NCBI RefSeq assembly: GCF_900095305.1
Contig: NZ_FMDO01000003.1
Coordinates: 62,001 to 126,000, forward strand
Direction of reading: 5' to 3'
Source: Proteiniborus sp. DW1
Lineage (GTDB): Bacteria; Bacillota; Clostridia; Tissierellales; Proteiniboraceae
Length of the DNA: 64,000 bases
The first letter of the stretch is position 1; each line of letters begins with the position of its first letter. This document shows positions 1 through 9,777 of the stretch, one piece after another. The notes below the pieces were generated by a model. The model was given only the letters and a program-made list of their open reading frames with translations, was not told where the DNA came from and ran no database searches. The position numbers were made by a program, and so were the translations under genes.

Positions 1-710
1 TTATCAGTTGGAAGGAATAAGAAATCTATATCCTTAATCTTAGCATTTAATGCTGGTTCAAATTCTGTTGTATTTATAACTGGAATCTCTATTACTGTCA
101 TACCCAAATCTTTTGCTGCTTCCTTTGCCATATTAACCTGAAGCTGAGAATTAACTTCACTAGTGCTATATAGTACACCTACTTTACTTGCACTAGGGAT
201 TAATGTTTTTCCAAGCTCTAGCTGTTTAGCTATGGGACTAAGATCGCTAGTGCCTGTTACATTACCCTCTGGTGCATCGGCTTTTTTAACTAGTCCAGCA
301 TGTACAGGGTCGGTTACAGCAGTAAATAATACAGGGATATCCTTAGTAGAGTTATGTGCTGATTGTGCTGAAGGTGTGGAAATAGCAAGAATTAAGTCTT
401 TTTTCTGAGACACAAAATTCTGAGCAATAGTAGTTGTTAAAGCAATATCTCCTTGAGCAAACTGAGTGTCTAGCTTTAGATTTTTACCTTCTTCATAGCC
501 TTTTTCTTTCAAGGCATCAACAAAACCAGCCCTAGCATTATCTAATGCAGGGTGCTCTACTATTTGACTGATTCCTATAGATACTACTTTTTGAGAATCA
601 CTACTTGAATTGACAGGTGAACAAGCACCTAAAAATAAAGTGATAATTAAAAGAAATGAAATTAAGCCTAAGCTTTTACTTAGACTAGTGGGATGTTTTT
701 TTCCTACCAT
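1..710 (-). CDS. ABC transporter substrate-binding lipoprotein (TrpX-like), 3' end outside window
   Basis: The frame is open from an ATG at 710 to the window edge. It starts with a basic and hydrophobic signal peptide and a lipobox ending in Cys30 (LFLGACSP), so the product should be a membrane-anchored lipoprotein. The following sequence (VSIGISQIVEHPALDNARAG, then VLFTAVTDPVHAGLV) is typical of the ABC substrate-binding family that includes TrpX; the ligand cannot be told from sequence. A good ribosome site (GGAGGA) lies about 7 bases before the ATG. The gene lies downstream of hutP on the same strand, and its leader carries an unusual cluster of UAG triplets. The C-terminal part and any permease and ATPase partners lie beyond the left edge. 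Confidence 0.8.
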   Translation of the reverse strand, partial: MVGKKHPTSLSKSLGLISFLLIITLFLGACSPVNSSSDSQKVVSIGISQIVEHPALDNARAGFVDALKEKGYEEGKNLKLDTQFAQGDIALTTTIAQNFVSQKKDLILAISTPSAQSAHNSTKDIPVLFTAVTDPVHAGLVKKADAPEGNVTGTSDLSPIAKQLELGKTLIPSASKVGVLYSTSEVNSQLQVNMAKEAAKDLGMTVIEIPVINTTEFEPALNAKIKDIDFLFLPTD

Positions 711-751
711 ACTACCGTCCTCCAATTTTTAATTTTTGGTTTGAAGCTCTT

Positions 752-824
752 CTACATATGCTACCTAACTTCCCTTAGCCTCTAAGGCTACCTACAAAAA
801 CTACTAAAGCTACTATATAAGCTA
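752..824 (-). promoter_or_regulatory. UAG-triplet-rich leader, candidate RNA-protein binding site
   Basis: On the transcribed minus strand eleven UAG triplets occur in 73 bases (CTA on the plus strand at 752, 761, 765, 782, 788, 792, 801, 804, 810, 813 and 822). HutP binds UAG triplets and TRAP binds (G/U)AG triplets; a hutP gene lies immediately upstream. Start-to-start spacing is mostly 3, 4, 6 or 9 bases, so it is neither the classical HutP nor the classical TRAP arrangement. A small CCTTAG/CTAAGG palindrome lies inside. Function is inferred. Confidence 0.4.
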
Positions 825-957
825 TTTACACGAAATGGTGATTTGTGTAGTCTGCTTGATTAATATTTAGGAATGATTTTATAACTTTTTAAATTATATG
901 TCAATAGAAAAATAAAAAATATAAACAATAAAATAATGACTAATTTGTTTATTTTAG

Positions 958-1377
958 TTAATTCATATTTGGTATTGACCTATGTCCTAGTCCAATTGCT
1001 AGATCGTTAAGATGAAGTAGTCCAATACTTATGAATAGACAGACGCTAACATGCTCATCATATCTAGCTATACCTATTTTACCTCCAAAATTAAAACCAG
1101 TTGCCTTTGGGCTTACTTGGGTTATGGCCTCCATTATAGCTCCAGCCACAGCTCCTTCGTGGACATGATAATCTTTTATTATTCCAGTTTTCTTAGAAGC
1201 CACTAGGGTTCTTTCAATGATTTTTGGTATAGAATTGATTAAGTCTCCACCTATGTCTACAGCAGCAGCTTTAAAATTTTTTTTGGTAAGCTCTTCAACT
1301 ATGGCTCTTTCTTCGTCCCTAGTAGAGATCGCAAGCCTTACTGCAGCTTTAGCAACATCAGTACTACCATTTTTCAT
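958..1377 (-). CDS. hutP: HutP-family RNA-binding antiterminator
   Basis: The 139-residue product resembles HutP, the hexameric regulator that binds UAG triplets in histidine-utilization leader RNA when histidine and Mg2+ are present. The middle segment SKKTGIIKDYHVHEGAVAGA matches the HutP core around its metal and histidine ligands, and the end (LAIGLGHRSI) matches the HutP C-terminus. Length is close to the Bacillus protein (about 148 to 151 residues). GAGGTGAT lies before the ATG. No hut enzyme genes are present: the neighbours on the same strand are an NSS amino-acid symporter upstream and a TrpX-like transporter downstream. A role in controlling amino-acid uptake is therefore likely but inferred. 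Confidence 0.85.
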   Translation of the reverse strand: MKNGSTDVAKAAVRLAISTRDEERAIVEELTKKNFKAAAVDIGGDLINSIPKIIERTLVASKKTGIIKDYHVHEGAVAGAIMEAITQVSPKATGFNFGGKIGIARYDEHVSVCLFISIGLLHLNDLAIGLGHRSIPNMN

Positions 1378-1452
1378 ACAATCACCTCAAAATCATATTG
1401 TAAACAAAATTATATAAGATATACCTCATTTTGTAAATGTTTGAATCAGATT

Positions 1453-1490
1453 AAAAAGGCTCGAGGAAAGAGAGATTCTTTACTTGAGCC
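1453..1490 (-). terminator. Rho-independent terminator after the NSS symporter
   Basis: Read on the minus strand, GGCTCAAG and CTCGAGCC form a stem (one G-U pair) followed by TTTTT. It lies five bases beyond the symporter stop codon, so hutP probably has its own promoter or depends on read-through. Confidence 0.75.
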
Positions 1491-1495
1491 ATATA

Positions 1496-2887
1496 CTAAA
1501 GTTTTAACAAACCTACAGAATTCAAGAAAATAATTATCAAGAGTATTGGAGTAACATATCTTAATATCAATCTAAATAACTTCAAATAAATAGCCATATT
1601 TAATTTTCCTTGATTAGATAATTCATTAATTAGATCATCTTTAGCTACAAAATACCCTACAAAAATCGCTATTAGTAGGCCACCTATTGGCATGAATATA
1701 TTAGATGAAATATAATCGAATAAATCGAAGAAGTTAAGACTCAATATTGTAATATTACCTAAAAGGCTGCTTGGATGGACAGTTAGTATTCCGATAAATA
1801 TAATTACTCCTCCAGTTAATAGTACAGCTTTCCCTTTTTTCATGTTTAGTGATTCTGTAAGGACAGATACAGGTACTGCAAACATTGATGTCATAGCAGT
1901 AGTAGCTGCTATAGAAGCTAAAAAGAAAAATGCAGCTAACAATACATTTCCAAAGGGTATCTTAGAAAAAACCAGAGGAATTGTATTAAATAAAAGTCCA
2001 CGTCCACTCCCAGGTTCAAGTCCAAAGGTAAAAACTACAGGGAATATAGCTAAACCTGCAAGCATAGATATTCCCGTGTCTGATAGTGCAACTCTAGCTG
2101 AAGTAACAGGCATGTTATTGTCATCAGTAAAATAGCTAGCATAAGTCATCATAGTACCCATACCTATAGATAGTTTAAAAAATGCAAGACCAAGAGCAGA
2201 TAGTATTACTGATGGAGTGATAGCTGAGAAGTCCATGCTAAATAAAAAATTAATTCCTTCTTTAGCACCTTCAAGAGTTAAAGCTCTTATGGCGCATAAA
2301 ATAATTAAGACTAATAGTACAGGCATTAAGGTTTTAGTCACCTTTTCAATACCTTTCTTAACCCCTGCAAATATTATGATAGATACTATTGCGATGACTA
2401 TTAGCTGCCAAAGCATAGGAGAAAGAGTCCCATTTACTGCGATGTTAAACTCATTAGAGACAAATATTCCAGCTTCTTTTATAGGTAAGCTTGCTATATT
2501 TGTAAAGTCACCTTTTATAGCCTTAAATGTATAGAGATACACCCAACCTGCTACGGAGGAATAGAATAGCATGACAAATAAACTAGTTAATACACCTAAA
2601 TAGCCTATTATCTTCCAAAAAGAGCTTGCTTTTAGCTTTTCGAAGGCTTGTATTGGATTTGTCCGAGCCCTTCTGCCAATATAGAACTCAGATATTGCTA
2701 CAGGCATCCCAACTAATGCGACACATATTAAATATACTAAAATAAAGGCTCCTCCACCATTGATACCAACTAAATAAGGGAATTTCCATATGTTTCCTAA
2801 GCCTACAGCAGAACCAAGGGTAGCAAAGAACACTGCAAGTCCTGATGAAAAAGTCTCTCGTTTTGTATTTGGATTTAGATTTGACAT
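1496..2887 (-). CDS. Sodium-dependent transporter, NSS/SNF family
   Basis: This 463-residue membrane protein has about 11 to 12 hydrophobic segments. The N-terminal GSAVGLGNIWKFPYLVGING is the hallmark first helix of the neurotransmitter:sodium symporter family, containing the Na+ and substrate sites. Bacterial members (LeuT, Tyt1, TnaT, MhsT) take up amino acids with Na+, often aromatic or aliphatic ones. The substrate cannot be deduced here. AAGGAGG lies about 6 bases before the ATG. A terminator follows the gene, and the next gene on this strand is hutP, which fits amino-acid-linked control. Confidence 0.9.
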   Translation of the reverse strand: MSNLNPNTKRETFSSGLAVFFATLGSAVGLGNIWKFPYLVGINGGGAFILVYLICVALVGMPVAISEFYIGRRARTNPIQAFEKLKASSFWKIIGYLGVLTSLFVMLFYSSVAGWVYLYTFKAIKGDFTNIASLPIKEAGIFVSNEFNIAVNGTLSPMLWQLIVIAIVSIIIFAGVKKGIEKVTKTLMPVLLVLIILCAIRALTLEGAKEGINFLFSMDFSAITPSVILSALGLAFFKLSIGMGTMMTYASYFTDDNNMPVTSARVALSDTGISMLAGLAIFPVVFTFGLEPGSGRGLLFNTIPLVFSKIPFGNVLLAAFFFLASIAATTAMTSMFAVPVSVLTESLNMKKGKAVLLTGGVIIFIGILTVHPSSLLGNITILSLNFFDLFDYISSNIFMPIGGLLIAIFVGYFVAKDDLINELSNQGKLNMAIYLKLFRLILRYVTPILLIIIFLNSVGLLKL

Positions 2888-3130
2888 GGAAGCCTCCTTA
2901 TAAGTAGTCTTAAATGCTACTCATATTATTATTCTGTCCTAAGTACGAATAGCATATATAAAATTTTTTTAATATTTCAATATATTATAATGCCTACTGC
3001 AATCTGTCAAGAGGGAGAATGATATAAATGCATGCTTTTCCTAAATTATTCTCTTTGAAGTGCTTGAGAAGTTTAGTTTAGAGTTATTAAGGATATAAAT
3101 AAATATAAATACTTTTGAGGGGTGATATCT

Positions 3131-3514
3131 ATGAAATGTAAATTGCTTCACACATGTATAAGAGTAATGGACTTAGAGAAATCTTTAAAGTTTTATGAGG
3201 AAGCTCTAGGTCTAAAAGAAACAAGGAGAAAAGACTTTCCAGAAGATGAGTTTACATTAGTCTTTTTAAGTGACGAATCAGGACAATATGAGATTGAGCT
3301 TACATACAATTATAACCCTGAGAAGCCTTATGAAATTGGAAATGGATTTAGTCACATAGCAGTTTCCGTTGAAGATTTAGAGGCTTCTAGAGAAAGACAC
3401 TTAGAAATGGGATATGAAGTTACTGAGCTTATGGGGCTACCGGGAGAAAAACCTAGATATTATTTTGTAACAGATCCAGATGGATATGATATAGAAGTAT
3501 TAAGAGCAAAATAA
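3131..3514 (+). CDS. VOC-family protein, lactoylglutathione lyase-like
   Basis: A 127-residue vicinal-oxygen-chelate protein with the two betaalphabetabetabeta modules of glyoxalase I. Candidate metal ligands are His in LLHTCIRV, Glu in YEIELTYN, His in GFSHIAVS and Glu in YDIEVLRA. This is the complete H/E/H/E set, so it is probably a metal enzyme acting on a methylglyoxal-thiol adduct; the thiol is unknown because many clostridia lack glutathione. A GTG nine bases upstream is in frame, but the AGGGGTGAT ribosome site overlaps it, so the ATG is preferred. The gene stands alone. Confidence 0.85.
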   Translation: MKCKLLHTCIRVMDLEKSLKFYEEALGLKETRRKDFPEDEFTLVFLSDESGQYEIELTYNYNPEKPYEIGNGFSHIAVSVEDLEASRERHLEMGYEVTELMGLPGEKPRYYFVTDPDGYDIEVLRAK

Positions 3515-3534
3515 CCCTATTTCATAATTAAACT

Positions 3535-3617
3535 AAAAAGAGATTCTTCGCAAATGCTCAGAATGATAATTAGTAAAATAAGTCATTCTAATGACTCAAG
3601 TCCGAAGAATCTCTTTA
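3535..3617. repeat. MITE-like imperfect palindrome, copy 1
   Basis: The arms AGAGATTCTTCG and CGAAGAATCTCT are inverted about 80 bases apart, with inner GAATGA and TCATTC motifs. The same arms recur at 36828-36902 and 54680-54762, with partial copies elsewhere. It may act as a terminator for the upstream gene, but its spread suggests a small dispersed repeat. Confidence 0.6.
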
Positions 3618-3735
3618 ATTATGCAAACTCAAACTACATATTATGTAAGTTCCTCTTTACAGTCATTTTTTAAACTCAATTCTGCCTATTGCTGTAATTC
3701 AACTACCCTTGTAGGTATCAGATAAAATAAGCATA
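3611..3735 (-). pseudogene. Relic of the 3' end of a DUF364 gene
   Basis: By eye, 3611-3657 matches 6119-6159 and 3652-3730 matches 6253-6335, the end of the intact DUF364 gene and its downstream flank, with scattered substitutions. The roughly 90 bases between those two source blocks are missing, apparently deleted between two CTCTTTA-like sequences. It is not translatable. The remaining 3736-4044 is AT-rich; I see no gene in it, only the leader of the chemoreceptor. Confidence 0.6.
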
Positions 3736-4044
3736 AGAATTTATCTTAGAAGTAAAAAACTAAGGACTTTATATCTTTTGTCGATATACATATAATATGC
3801 AAAAAAGTGCAGAAAAATACTAGTTTATAACGGGATAGAAAATAATAAAGTTTAAATAAAGCATAAGAAAAATTAGCAATACTTCTTCTATTAGTTAAAT
3901 GATAACTTATTCATATATAATTTTTTAAATTACCAACTCTATTAGATGCAGAATAATATCTATAAATATAATGTGGTAGCAGTAGTATTATATGGAAGGA
4001 AAGCAAATTTTTCAAGAAAATAAGTTTAGGGAGGATAAAAGAAG

Positions 4045-5910
4045 TTGAAAACAATAAGATTAAGCACAAAGTTATTGATACCTATAATATTAGTTATTAT
4101 TTTTAGCACATTTATAATGGGATATATAGCTGTAAATAGTTATATAAAAGTAGCTGTAGAAACAGAGAAAAGAAACTTAGAAAATGTGAACAATATAGCA
4201 ATTGATGCAATGGCATCTGCTAGTCGTGCATCACGCTATGTAAGCTCTCTTTTTGATAGTGCAGAAGCAAGCGAAGCTCAAGGAGATATATACAATGACA
4301 ATAATAATGAGCCTGATGCAATTACTTCTGCTAGTCCTATAATTCAATTTAAGAATCCAAATCTTCAGAACAAAAATCAAGAGTTAGATAAAATACTTTC
4401 TGCTCAGAACTACATAGAGAGTTTAAACATAGGCAAAGAAGGTTATTTTGTGGCATTTAATAAAGAGGGAGAAATAAAGTTGCATTCGGACATGAAAAAC
4501 CTAGACAAGTATGATTTTAAGACAAACGGAGAATATGCTTTAATATATGAAGACATACTAAATTATTGTCTAGAAAATACTCCAAGTATAGTTAATAATA
4601 CTGATGACTTTGAACGGTATCCAATAGGAGAAAAACAGTTTATTCTAGATGGAAAAAGCTACTATGCAAGAATTGAAATGTGGGAGAGTCTCTATATAGC
4701 CAGCATATTAGATGAATATTCAATAATTGAAGAAGCAAGACAAGAATCAAGAGCTTTATTTATTCCTTTGATTTGTATAATCATAGTAGCTTCAATTATC
4801 TTTATTATATTAGTCAAAAAAATCGTAAGTGACAAAATGAAAATTATAAGACAAAATGCTTTAAAATTTGCTCAGGGTGATTTTGGAAAATTAGAAGAAA
4901 TAAAATCAAAAACCAGAGATGAGATTGATGAAACGAATAAAGTCCTATTAGACTCTTCAAAAAAGATGCTCAATATAGTCAAAAGCTTAGGTGAACATAG
5001 TAAGGAGTTAGTAATAAAAAGTGAAATTTTATTCAGATTAAGTAAAGGATATAGTTTTGATAGTAGAGAGATTTTAGCTGCAATGGAGGAAATAGAAAGA
5101 GGGAGCGAAAGTCAATTAGGAAATACTATTAATGGTGCAAAAGAGTTAGATTTATTAAAAGAAATAATTTATGAAGACCAAGAGAACCTAAAAGTACTAA
5201 ACCTAAGAACTGAAGATATAGATAATCTAAAAGAAGAAGGGAATAGAATAATAGAAAAGTTAATAGAGTATACAAAGGAAAACAATGAAGCTACTGCTAA
5301 ATTAAAGGAAGCTATAGAGCAGTCTAGTTTTAATGCAAGTAAGATAGAAGAAGCTAGTTCTAAGATAAAAGCCATAGCAAAACAGACAAATCTTTTAGCT
5401 CTTAATGCAAGTATAGAAGCAGCTAGAGCAGGAGAGTATGGAAAAGGATTTGCAGTAGTAGCAGAGGAAATCCGATTATTAGCAGAAGAATCCAATACAT
5501 TTGTTTTAGAGATAGAAGAAATTATAAAGATACTATTACAAGGAACAGAAGAAGCAGTAGGCATAATAAATGATGTTGGAATAATAGTTGATTATCAAAC
5601 AGAAAACGTAGAAAAGACGGGAGAAAAGTTCCATAGAATAAGAGAAAAAATTGAAGAAATTAAAACTGTTATTGATTCTCTCAACCATAGTGGTAAAGTA
5701 CTCGTAGAAAAGAAAGAAGAAATAGTTAATATTATTGAATATTTAAGTGCCATTGCAGAAGAAAACAATGCGAGTACAGAAGAGGTTAGTGCAAAATTAG
5801 AAGAACAGAATAATAGCACTTTAGAATTAGAATCCTTAAGCACAGAGTTAAAGTCTGTAGCAGATAGCTTAAAAAGCGAGCTAGAAATTTTAGAAGGTAA
5901 AAGACAATAG
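4045..5910 (+). CDS. Methyl-accepting chemotaxis protein with Cache-type sensor
   Basis: A 621-residue transmembrane chemoreceptor. Membrane helices lie at about residues 10-32 and 231-254 and enclose an extracellular region of about 200 residues of the dCache type ([20 protein letters not shown], later [20 protein letters not shown]). A HAMP-like linker follows, then the signalling domain, whose tip ([20 protein letters not shown], then [18 protein letters not shown]) is the conserved CheA/CheW contact hairpin. Translation starts at TTG, about 8 bases after GGGAGG. The cytoplasmic region is long and strongly coiled-coil. The ligand is unknown. No other chemotaxis genes are adjacent. Confidence 0.9.
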   Translation: MKTIRLSTKLLIPIILVIIFSTFIMGYIAVNSYIKVAVETEKRNLENVNNIAIDAMASASRASRYVSSLFDSAEASEAQGDIYNDNNNEPDAITSASPIIQFKNPNLQNKNQELDKILSAQNYIESLNIGKEGYFVAFNKEGEIKLHSDMKNLDKYDFKTNGEYALIYEDILNYCLENTPSIVNNTDDFERYPIGEKQFILDGKSYYARIEMWESLYIASILDEYSIIEEARQESRALFIPLICIIIVASIIFIILVKKIVSDKMKIIRQNALKFAQGDFGKLEEIKSKTRDEIDETNKVLLDSSKKMLNIVKSLGEHSKELVIKSEILFRLSKGYSFDSREILAAMEEIERGSESQLGNTINGAKELDLLKEIIYEDQENLKVLNLRTEDIDNLKEEGNRIIEKLIEYTKENNEATAKLKEAIEQSSFNASKIEEASSKIKAIAKQTNLLALNASIEAARAGEYGKGFAVVAEEIRLLAEESNTFVLEIEEIIKILLQGTEEAVGIINDVGIIVDYQTENVEKTGEKFHRIREKIEEIKTVIDSLNHSGKVLVEKKEEIVNIIEYLSAIAEENNASTEEVSAKLEEQNNSTLELESLSTELKSVADSLKSELEILEGKRQ

Positions 5911-6029
5911 CTTTAAAAGAGTAATGATATTAGCAACAAAACCCATATTTTATACATTTAGCAAAAGATATGGACTAGATTTAATAGTGCTATAGAAGAA
6001 AATAAAATAATCTTAAATCTTAGGCACCT

Positions 6030-6066
6030 AAACCCCGATTTCATATAAAAATGAAACCGGGGTTTG
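6030..6066. terminator. Intergenic hairpin between convergent genes
   Basis: AAACCCCGATTTCAT pairs with ATGAAACCGGGGTTT (one mismatch, 6-base loop) between the chemoreceptor and the convergent DUF364 gene. There is no clear U-tract on either strand, so terminator function is probable rather than certain. Confidence 0.5.
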
Positions 6067-6168
6067 TGAAATCAATAACTTGTATAAATAGTAAAAAAAG
6101 TCAAAATCAGAAAAACTCTTTAATTGCTATATTAGTCTACATATTATGTAAATTCTTCTTTAATAATT

Positions 6169-6945
6169 TTAGTCTACAATCCTACAAAAATGACCATTTC
6201 CATACTCATGCATAGTTAGTCTACCACAGCCTCTAGAGATTTTCTTAAATAGCTCCTCTTTACAGTCATTTTTAAACTCAATTCCACTTATTGCTGTAAT
6301 TCCACTACCTTTGTAGGCATCAGGATAAAAAGGAACTGAGAAGCCTACTAAGGCTATTTCACGAGCATTTGTACACATCTTAAGTATTTCATCAGTAGTA
6401 TGGTTAATCATAGTTGTTCCAGTTATTATAACTACATCACATTGAGGCAATAGGTTAGCCTGCATTGAAACAGGATAAACTGATGCACCTTCAACACTAC
6501 CTTGGATATCTATTGCCCTGTCAAAAGAAATATATCTTTTCACCCTTGAAGCTAGATTTTTAACTAAAGGGGGCATATGTCCGATTACACCAACAGTATC
6601 ATCAGATGTTATTTTTTCATATAATGTATCCATATCTTCAGTAGATTTATTAGAACGTATATATTTATTTGCTGCATTTATAACAGCACACCCCAAACCC
6701 CTTTGTAAATCCTCGGCTCCTGTAATAGCCCATTTTGCACAGTCAATTGCTTCCATACCTATCATTTCTTCACCATATGAAAAGATAGAACATCCGGAAG
6801 GAAGTTTTTCTCTCATTAAATATATAAAGGCAACATTATCATTTGAAAGCTGAACACCTGCAAAAGATATTCCTATGATAACGTCCTTTATATAAAGACC
6901 TTCCAAATCATTTTTTGCAATATCAAAGACCTTTTCAATTAACAT
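6169..6945 (-). CDS. DUF364/DUF4213 putative heavy-metal-binding protein
   Basis: A 258-residue soluble protein with an N-terminal DUF4213-like half (IKDVIIGISFAGVQLSNDNV) and a C-terminal DUF364 half (VGVIGHMPPLVKNL, VVIITGTTMINHTTDEIL, ALVGFSVPFYPDAYKGSGIT). The family is associated with heavy-metal chelation from structural work, but no reaction is established. GGGGGTAT lies about 10 bases before the ATG. It is divergent from the Opp/Nik-type ABC operon starting at 7179, a context that suggests import of a metal or metal complex; this link is inferred. A degraded copy of its 3' end lies at 3611-3735. Confidence 0.8.
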   Translation of the reverse strand: MLIEKVFDIAKNDLEGLYIKDVIIGISFAGVQLSNDNVAFIYLMREKLPSGCSIFSYGEEMIGMEAIDCAKWAITGAEDLQRGLGCAVINAANKYIRSNKSTEDMDTLYEKITSDDTVGVIGHMPPLVKNLASRVKRYISFDRAIDIQGSVEGASVYPVSMQANLLPQCDVVIITGTTMINHTTDEILKMCTNAREIALVGFSVPFYPDAYKGSGITAISGIEFKNDCKEELFKKISRGCGRLTMHEYGNGHFCRIVD

Positions 6946-7178
6946 TTATCCAATATACCCCCTTTACAAAAAATATGATGTAACAAAAGAATTATAGCAT
7001 ATCAAAACAGGGCTTTTATATGATTATTAAACATTTCTATTTAACCATCAACGCTGATAGAAATTATCAATAGAGGTATTATTGAATGATTTCAGGACAT
7101 GCCATATAATTGGGTTGTACATAAATAAATTAAGGATTTTATCAATTAATGATTATTTGAAACTGGAGGGATTGTAAA

Positions 7179-8825
7179 ATGAAAACGAAGCTATTAAAGA
7201 AAATTCTTTTATTATCCATAGCCTTGATAATGATTATAGGATTAGTTGGCTGTGGACAAAAAACACCTGTAGAGAACCCAGTTATTGAAGATAATACTCC
7301 TGTAACTGAAGAAGAAACACCTTCTGTTATAGAAGAAAAAGTTATTAGAATGGATTTAAGTGATGTAGGTTATCCATCTGTGTACACAGTGTCTAAAAAG
7401 GGGCAGGGCTACGTTGCTCTTCAATTTATTTTTGATACACTTATATGGAAAGACAGCACAGGAGAGGTTCCATATCTTGCAGAAAGATATGAGGTATCCG
7501 AAGACAACAAAACTTATACCTTCTATCTAAGGAAGGGAGTTAAATTCACTGATGGAGAAGAATTTAACGCTGAAGATGTTAAGTTCACATTTGACTATAC
7601 TAAAGACCATCCTTATCATTATGCTTCAACTAGCATGGTTAAGGAAACAAGGATTGTTGATGACTATACTGTAGAAGTGGAGCTTTCAGATGTATATGTT
7701 CCATTTATAAGTGATGTTGCAGGCTGCCTACCAATACTTCCTGAGCATATCTGGAAGGATGTTACTGAGCCAGAAACATTCACAGCTCCAGAGGCAGTTA
7801 TTGCTACAGGACCATTTAAATTAGAGTCCTATGACAGTGCTGCCGGAGTATATGTATATACTAAAAACGAGAACTACTTTTATGGAGATGTTGCTGTTGA
7901 TAAGTTAATAATAAGCGACCTTGATGATGCTAGAGAGGCTTTCGTTGCCGGGGATCTAGATGTTTCTGCTACTATGGGATATAATAAAGCTACTAGCTTT
8001 AAGAATGATGATAAGTATAAGGTACTAGAGGGTCCAGGACTTTGGGTGAGCAGACTATACTTTAACTTTAATGAACCTGCTTTCAATTCAAAGGAAGTAA
8101 GACAAGCTATACATCATGCTCTTAATCTAGACGAAATAGTGGAAAAGGTTAAAGGTGGAGCTGCTATTCCAGGTAGTGCAGGACATATCCAACCTGACAC
8201 ACCATGGTATAACCCTAGCGTTCAACAATATCCTTACGATGTAGAAAAGGCAAAAGAGCTCCTTATAGAGGCAGGAGCAGTTGATTCAAATAACGACGGA
8301 GTAATGGAATACGAAGGAAAAGAAATGAAGTTCGAAGCATTATTTGGTGAAAAAGATGTTCAATATGCAGAGCTTGTAGCCAACTACTTAAAGGAAATAG
8401 GAATCATACTTGAAGTGAAAACATCTGATGACAATACTGTTAAAACTCTTATAGGGGAAGGAAACTTTTCCATAGCTGTGAATGGACATGGTTCCTTTGG
8501 TGGAGACCCGATTCTTCTTGGGCGTTTTGCTTCTGATTCAGATGGAGCGCCACAAGTTACAGCTCAAGGTGGAAAGGTTTGGCATAATGAAGAATATAAT
8601 AAAATCTTTGCACAATCAGCAATGGAGCTAAATAAAGAAAAAAGAAAAGAATTAGTGAATAAATTACAAGAGATTATAGCTGAAGAGTTACCTACTATAA
8701 CAATGTTCTACAATCTTAATGCTACAGTATATAATCCAACTGTTTATGATGGGTATTACTATACTCCAGATGGAATAGGTGTTGCAATTCCTTTCCCATA
8801 CAATAAGCTTTGTTTTGTGGAGTGA
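7179..8825 (+). CDS. ABC transporter substrate-binding lipoprotein, family 5 (peptide/nickel type)
   Basis: A 548-residue extracellular solute-binding protein. The signal peptide ends in lipobox LVGC (Cys25), followed by an acidic Pro/Thr/Glu linker. Family-5 hallmarks are YEVSEDNKTYTFYLRKGVKF, DGEEFNAEDVKFTFDY and VRQAIHHALNLDEIV. This family binds oligopeptides, nickel complexes or metallophores; the sequence does not say which. CTGGAGGG lies before the ATG. It is the first gene of a tightly packed operon with two permeases and two ATPases, divergent from a DUF364 gene. Confidence 0.9.
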   Translation: MKTKLLKKILLLSIALIMIIGLVGCGQKTPVENPVIEDNTPVTEEETPSVIEEKVIRMDLSDVGYPSVYTVSKKGQGYVALQFIFDTLIWKDSTGEVPYLAERYEVSEDNKTYTFYLRKGVKFTDGEEFNAEDVKFTFDYTKDHPYHYASTSMVKETRIVDDYTVEVELSDVYVPFISDVAGCLPILPEHIWKDVTEPETFTAPEAVIATGPFKLESYDSAAGVYVYTKNENYFYGDVAVDKLIISDLDDAREAFVAGDLDVSATMGYNKATSFKNDDKYKVLEGPGLWVSRLYFNFNEPAFNSKEVRQAIHHALNLDEIVEKVKGGAAIPGSAGHIQPDTPWYNPSVQQYPYDVEKAKELLIEAGAVDSNNDGVMEYEGKEMKFEALFGEKDVQYAELVANYLKEIGIILEVKTSDDNTVKTLIGEGNFSIAVNGHGSFGGDPILLGRFASDSDGAPQVTAQGGKVWHNEEYNKIFAQSAMELNKEKRKELVNKLQEIIAEELPTITMFYNLNATVYNPTVYDGYYYTPDGIGVAIPFPYNKLCFVE

Positions 8826-8829
8826 TTAA

Positions 8830-9777
8830 ATGAAATCACTAATTAAGTATTTGGTGTATATATCATTAATAATAGCACTTTCATTTGCACTGCCAAGGTT
8901 AATCCCTGGCAGTCCTTTGTTTGCAATGGTAGAAGATATAAGCTCTGTAGATAATATGACAAAGGATGCCTTAAAAGCCTTTGAAAAGTATTACTCTCCA
9001 GAGCTTCCCCTACTGGAGCAATTTATAAAGTATATTAAAAACCTTTTTAATTTGGATTTTGGCTATTCCTTCTATTATAAAATGCCAGTACTTCAATTGA
9101 TAATGGAAAGGGTTGGTTGGACTCTTTTGCTTTCATTTTTGTCTATTGGACTATCATCAATAATCGGAATTGTTCTTGGAATACGGTCTGGACTTAAGGA
9201 CAGAGAAAGCAAGTTATTAATTAGCACTTTTATATGTATCCATGCTACTCCTACTTTTCTTTTAGCAGCTATTTTTCAGATAATAATAGCATACAAGCTT
9301 AGATTATTGCCAGCTACAGGTGCTTATACTATAGGATTAAGCTTTGGACAGCCTGGATATATTCTTGATGTTATAAAGCACATGATTTTGCCATTATCTG
9401 TTCTAGTTATATCACAAATACCGCCTATATATTTATTTGCAAAAAATAGTACTGCAAATGTTAAGAAAGAGCAGTTTGTCAAGATGGCAAGCTATTTGAA
9501 TATTGATAAAAGGGATATCTATTTTAAATATATTTTCAAAAATATTATACCAGAGCTTTTAGGTAGACTAAATATTCAATTTGTTCTAGCAATAACAGGG
9601 TCTATTTTTGTAGAAGCTGTTTTTTCCTATCCTGGTCTCGGACAGCTTTTAAGAAGCTCAATATCCTATAGAGACTATCCATTATTACAGGGAATACTCT
9701 TAGTCTGCTGTACATATGGAATTGTGGTAAACTTCATTTTTGAGTTCATCGCTTTAAGAAATATTAAGAGGTGTTAA
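8830..9777 (+). CDS. ABC transporter permease (DppB/NikB-like)
   Basis: A 315-residue inner-membrane permease with about six helices. The N-terminal sequence with LPRLIPGSPLFAM and the long loop before helix 2 are typical of DppB/NikB-type subunits. The cytoplasmic EAA-like loop lies around FVKMASYLNIDKRDIYFKYI, where the ATPases dock. It starts 2 bases after the binding-protein stop and its stop overlaps the next start region, so translation is probably coupled. It works with the following permease and two ATPases. Confidence 0.9.
   Translation: MKSLIKYLVYISLIIALSFALPRLIPGSPLFAMVEDISSVDNMTKDALKAFEKYYSPELPLLEQFIKYIKNLFNLDFGYSFYYKMPVLQLIMERVGWTLLLSFLSIGLSSIIGIVLGIRSGLKDRESKLLISTFICIHATPTFLLAAIFQIIIAYKLRLLPATGAYTIGLSFGQPGYILDVIKHMILPLSVLVISQIPPIYLFAKNSTANVKKEQFVKMASYLNIDKRDIYFKYIFKNIIPELLGRLNIQFVLAITGSIFVEAVFSYPGLGQLLRSSISYRDYPLLQGILLVCCTYGIVVNFIFEFIALRNIKRC

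Noticed and set aside
163-408. Plus-strand ORF within the first gene
   Set aside because: It is antisense to a continuous lipoprotein gene and has no ribosome site.
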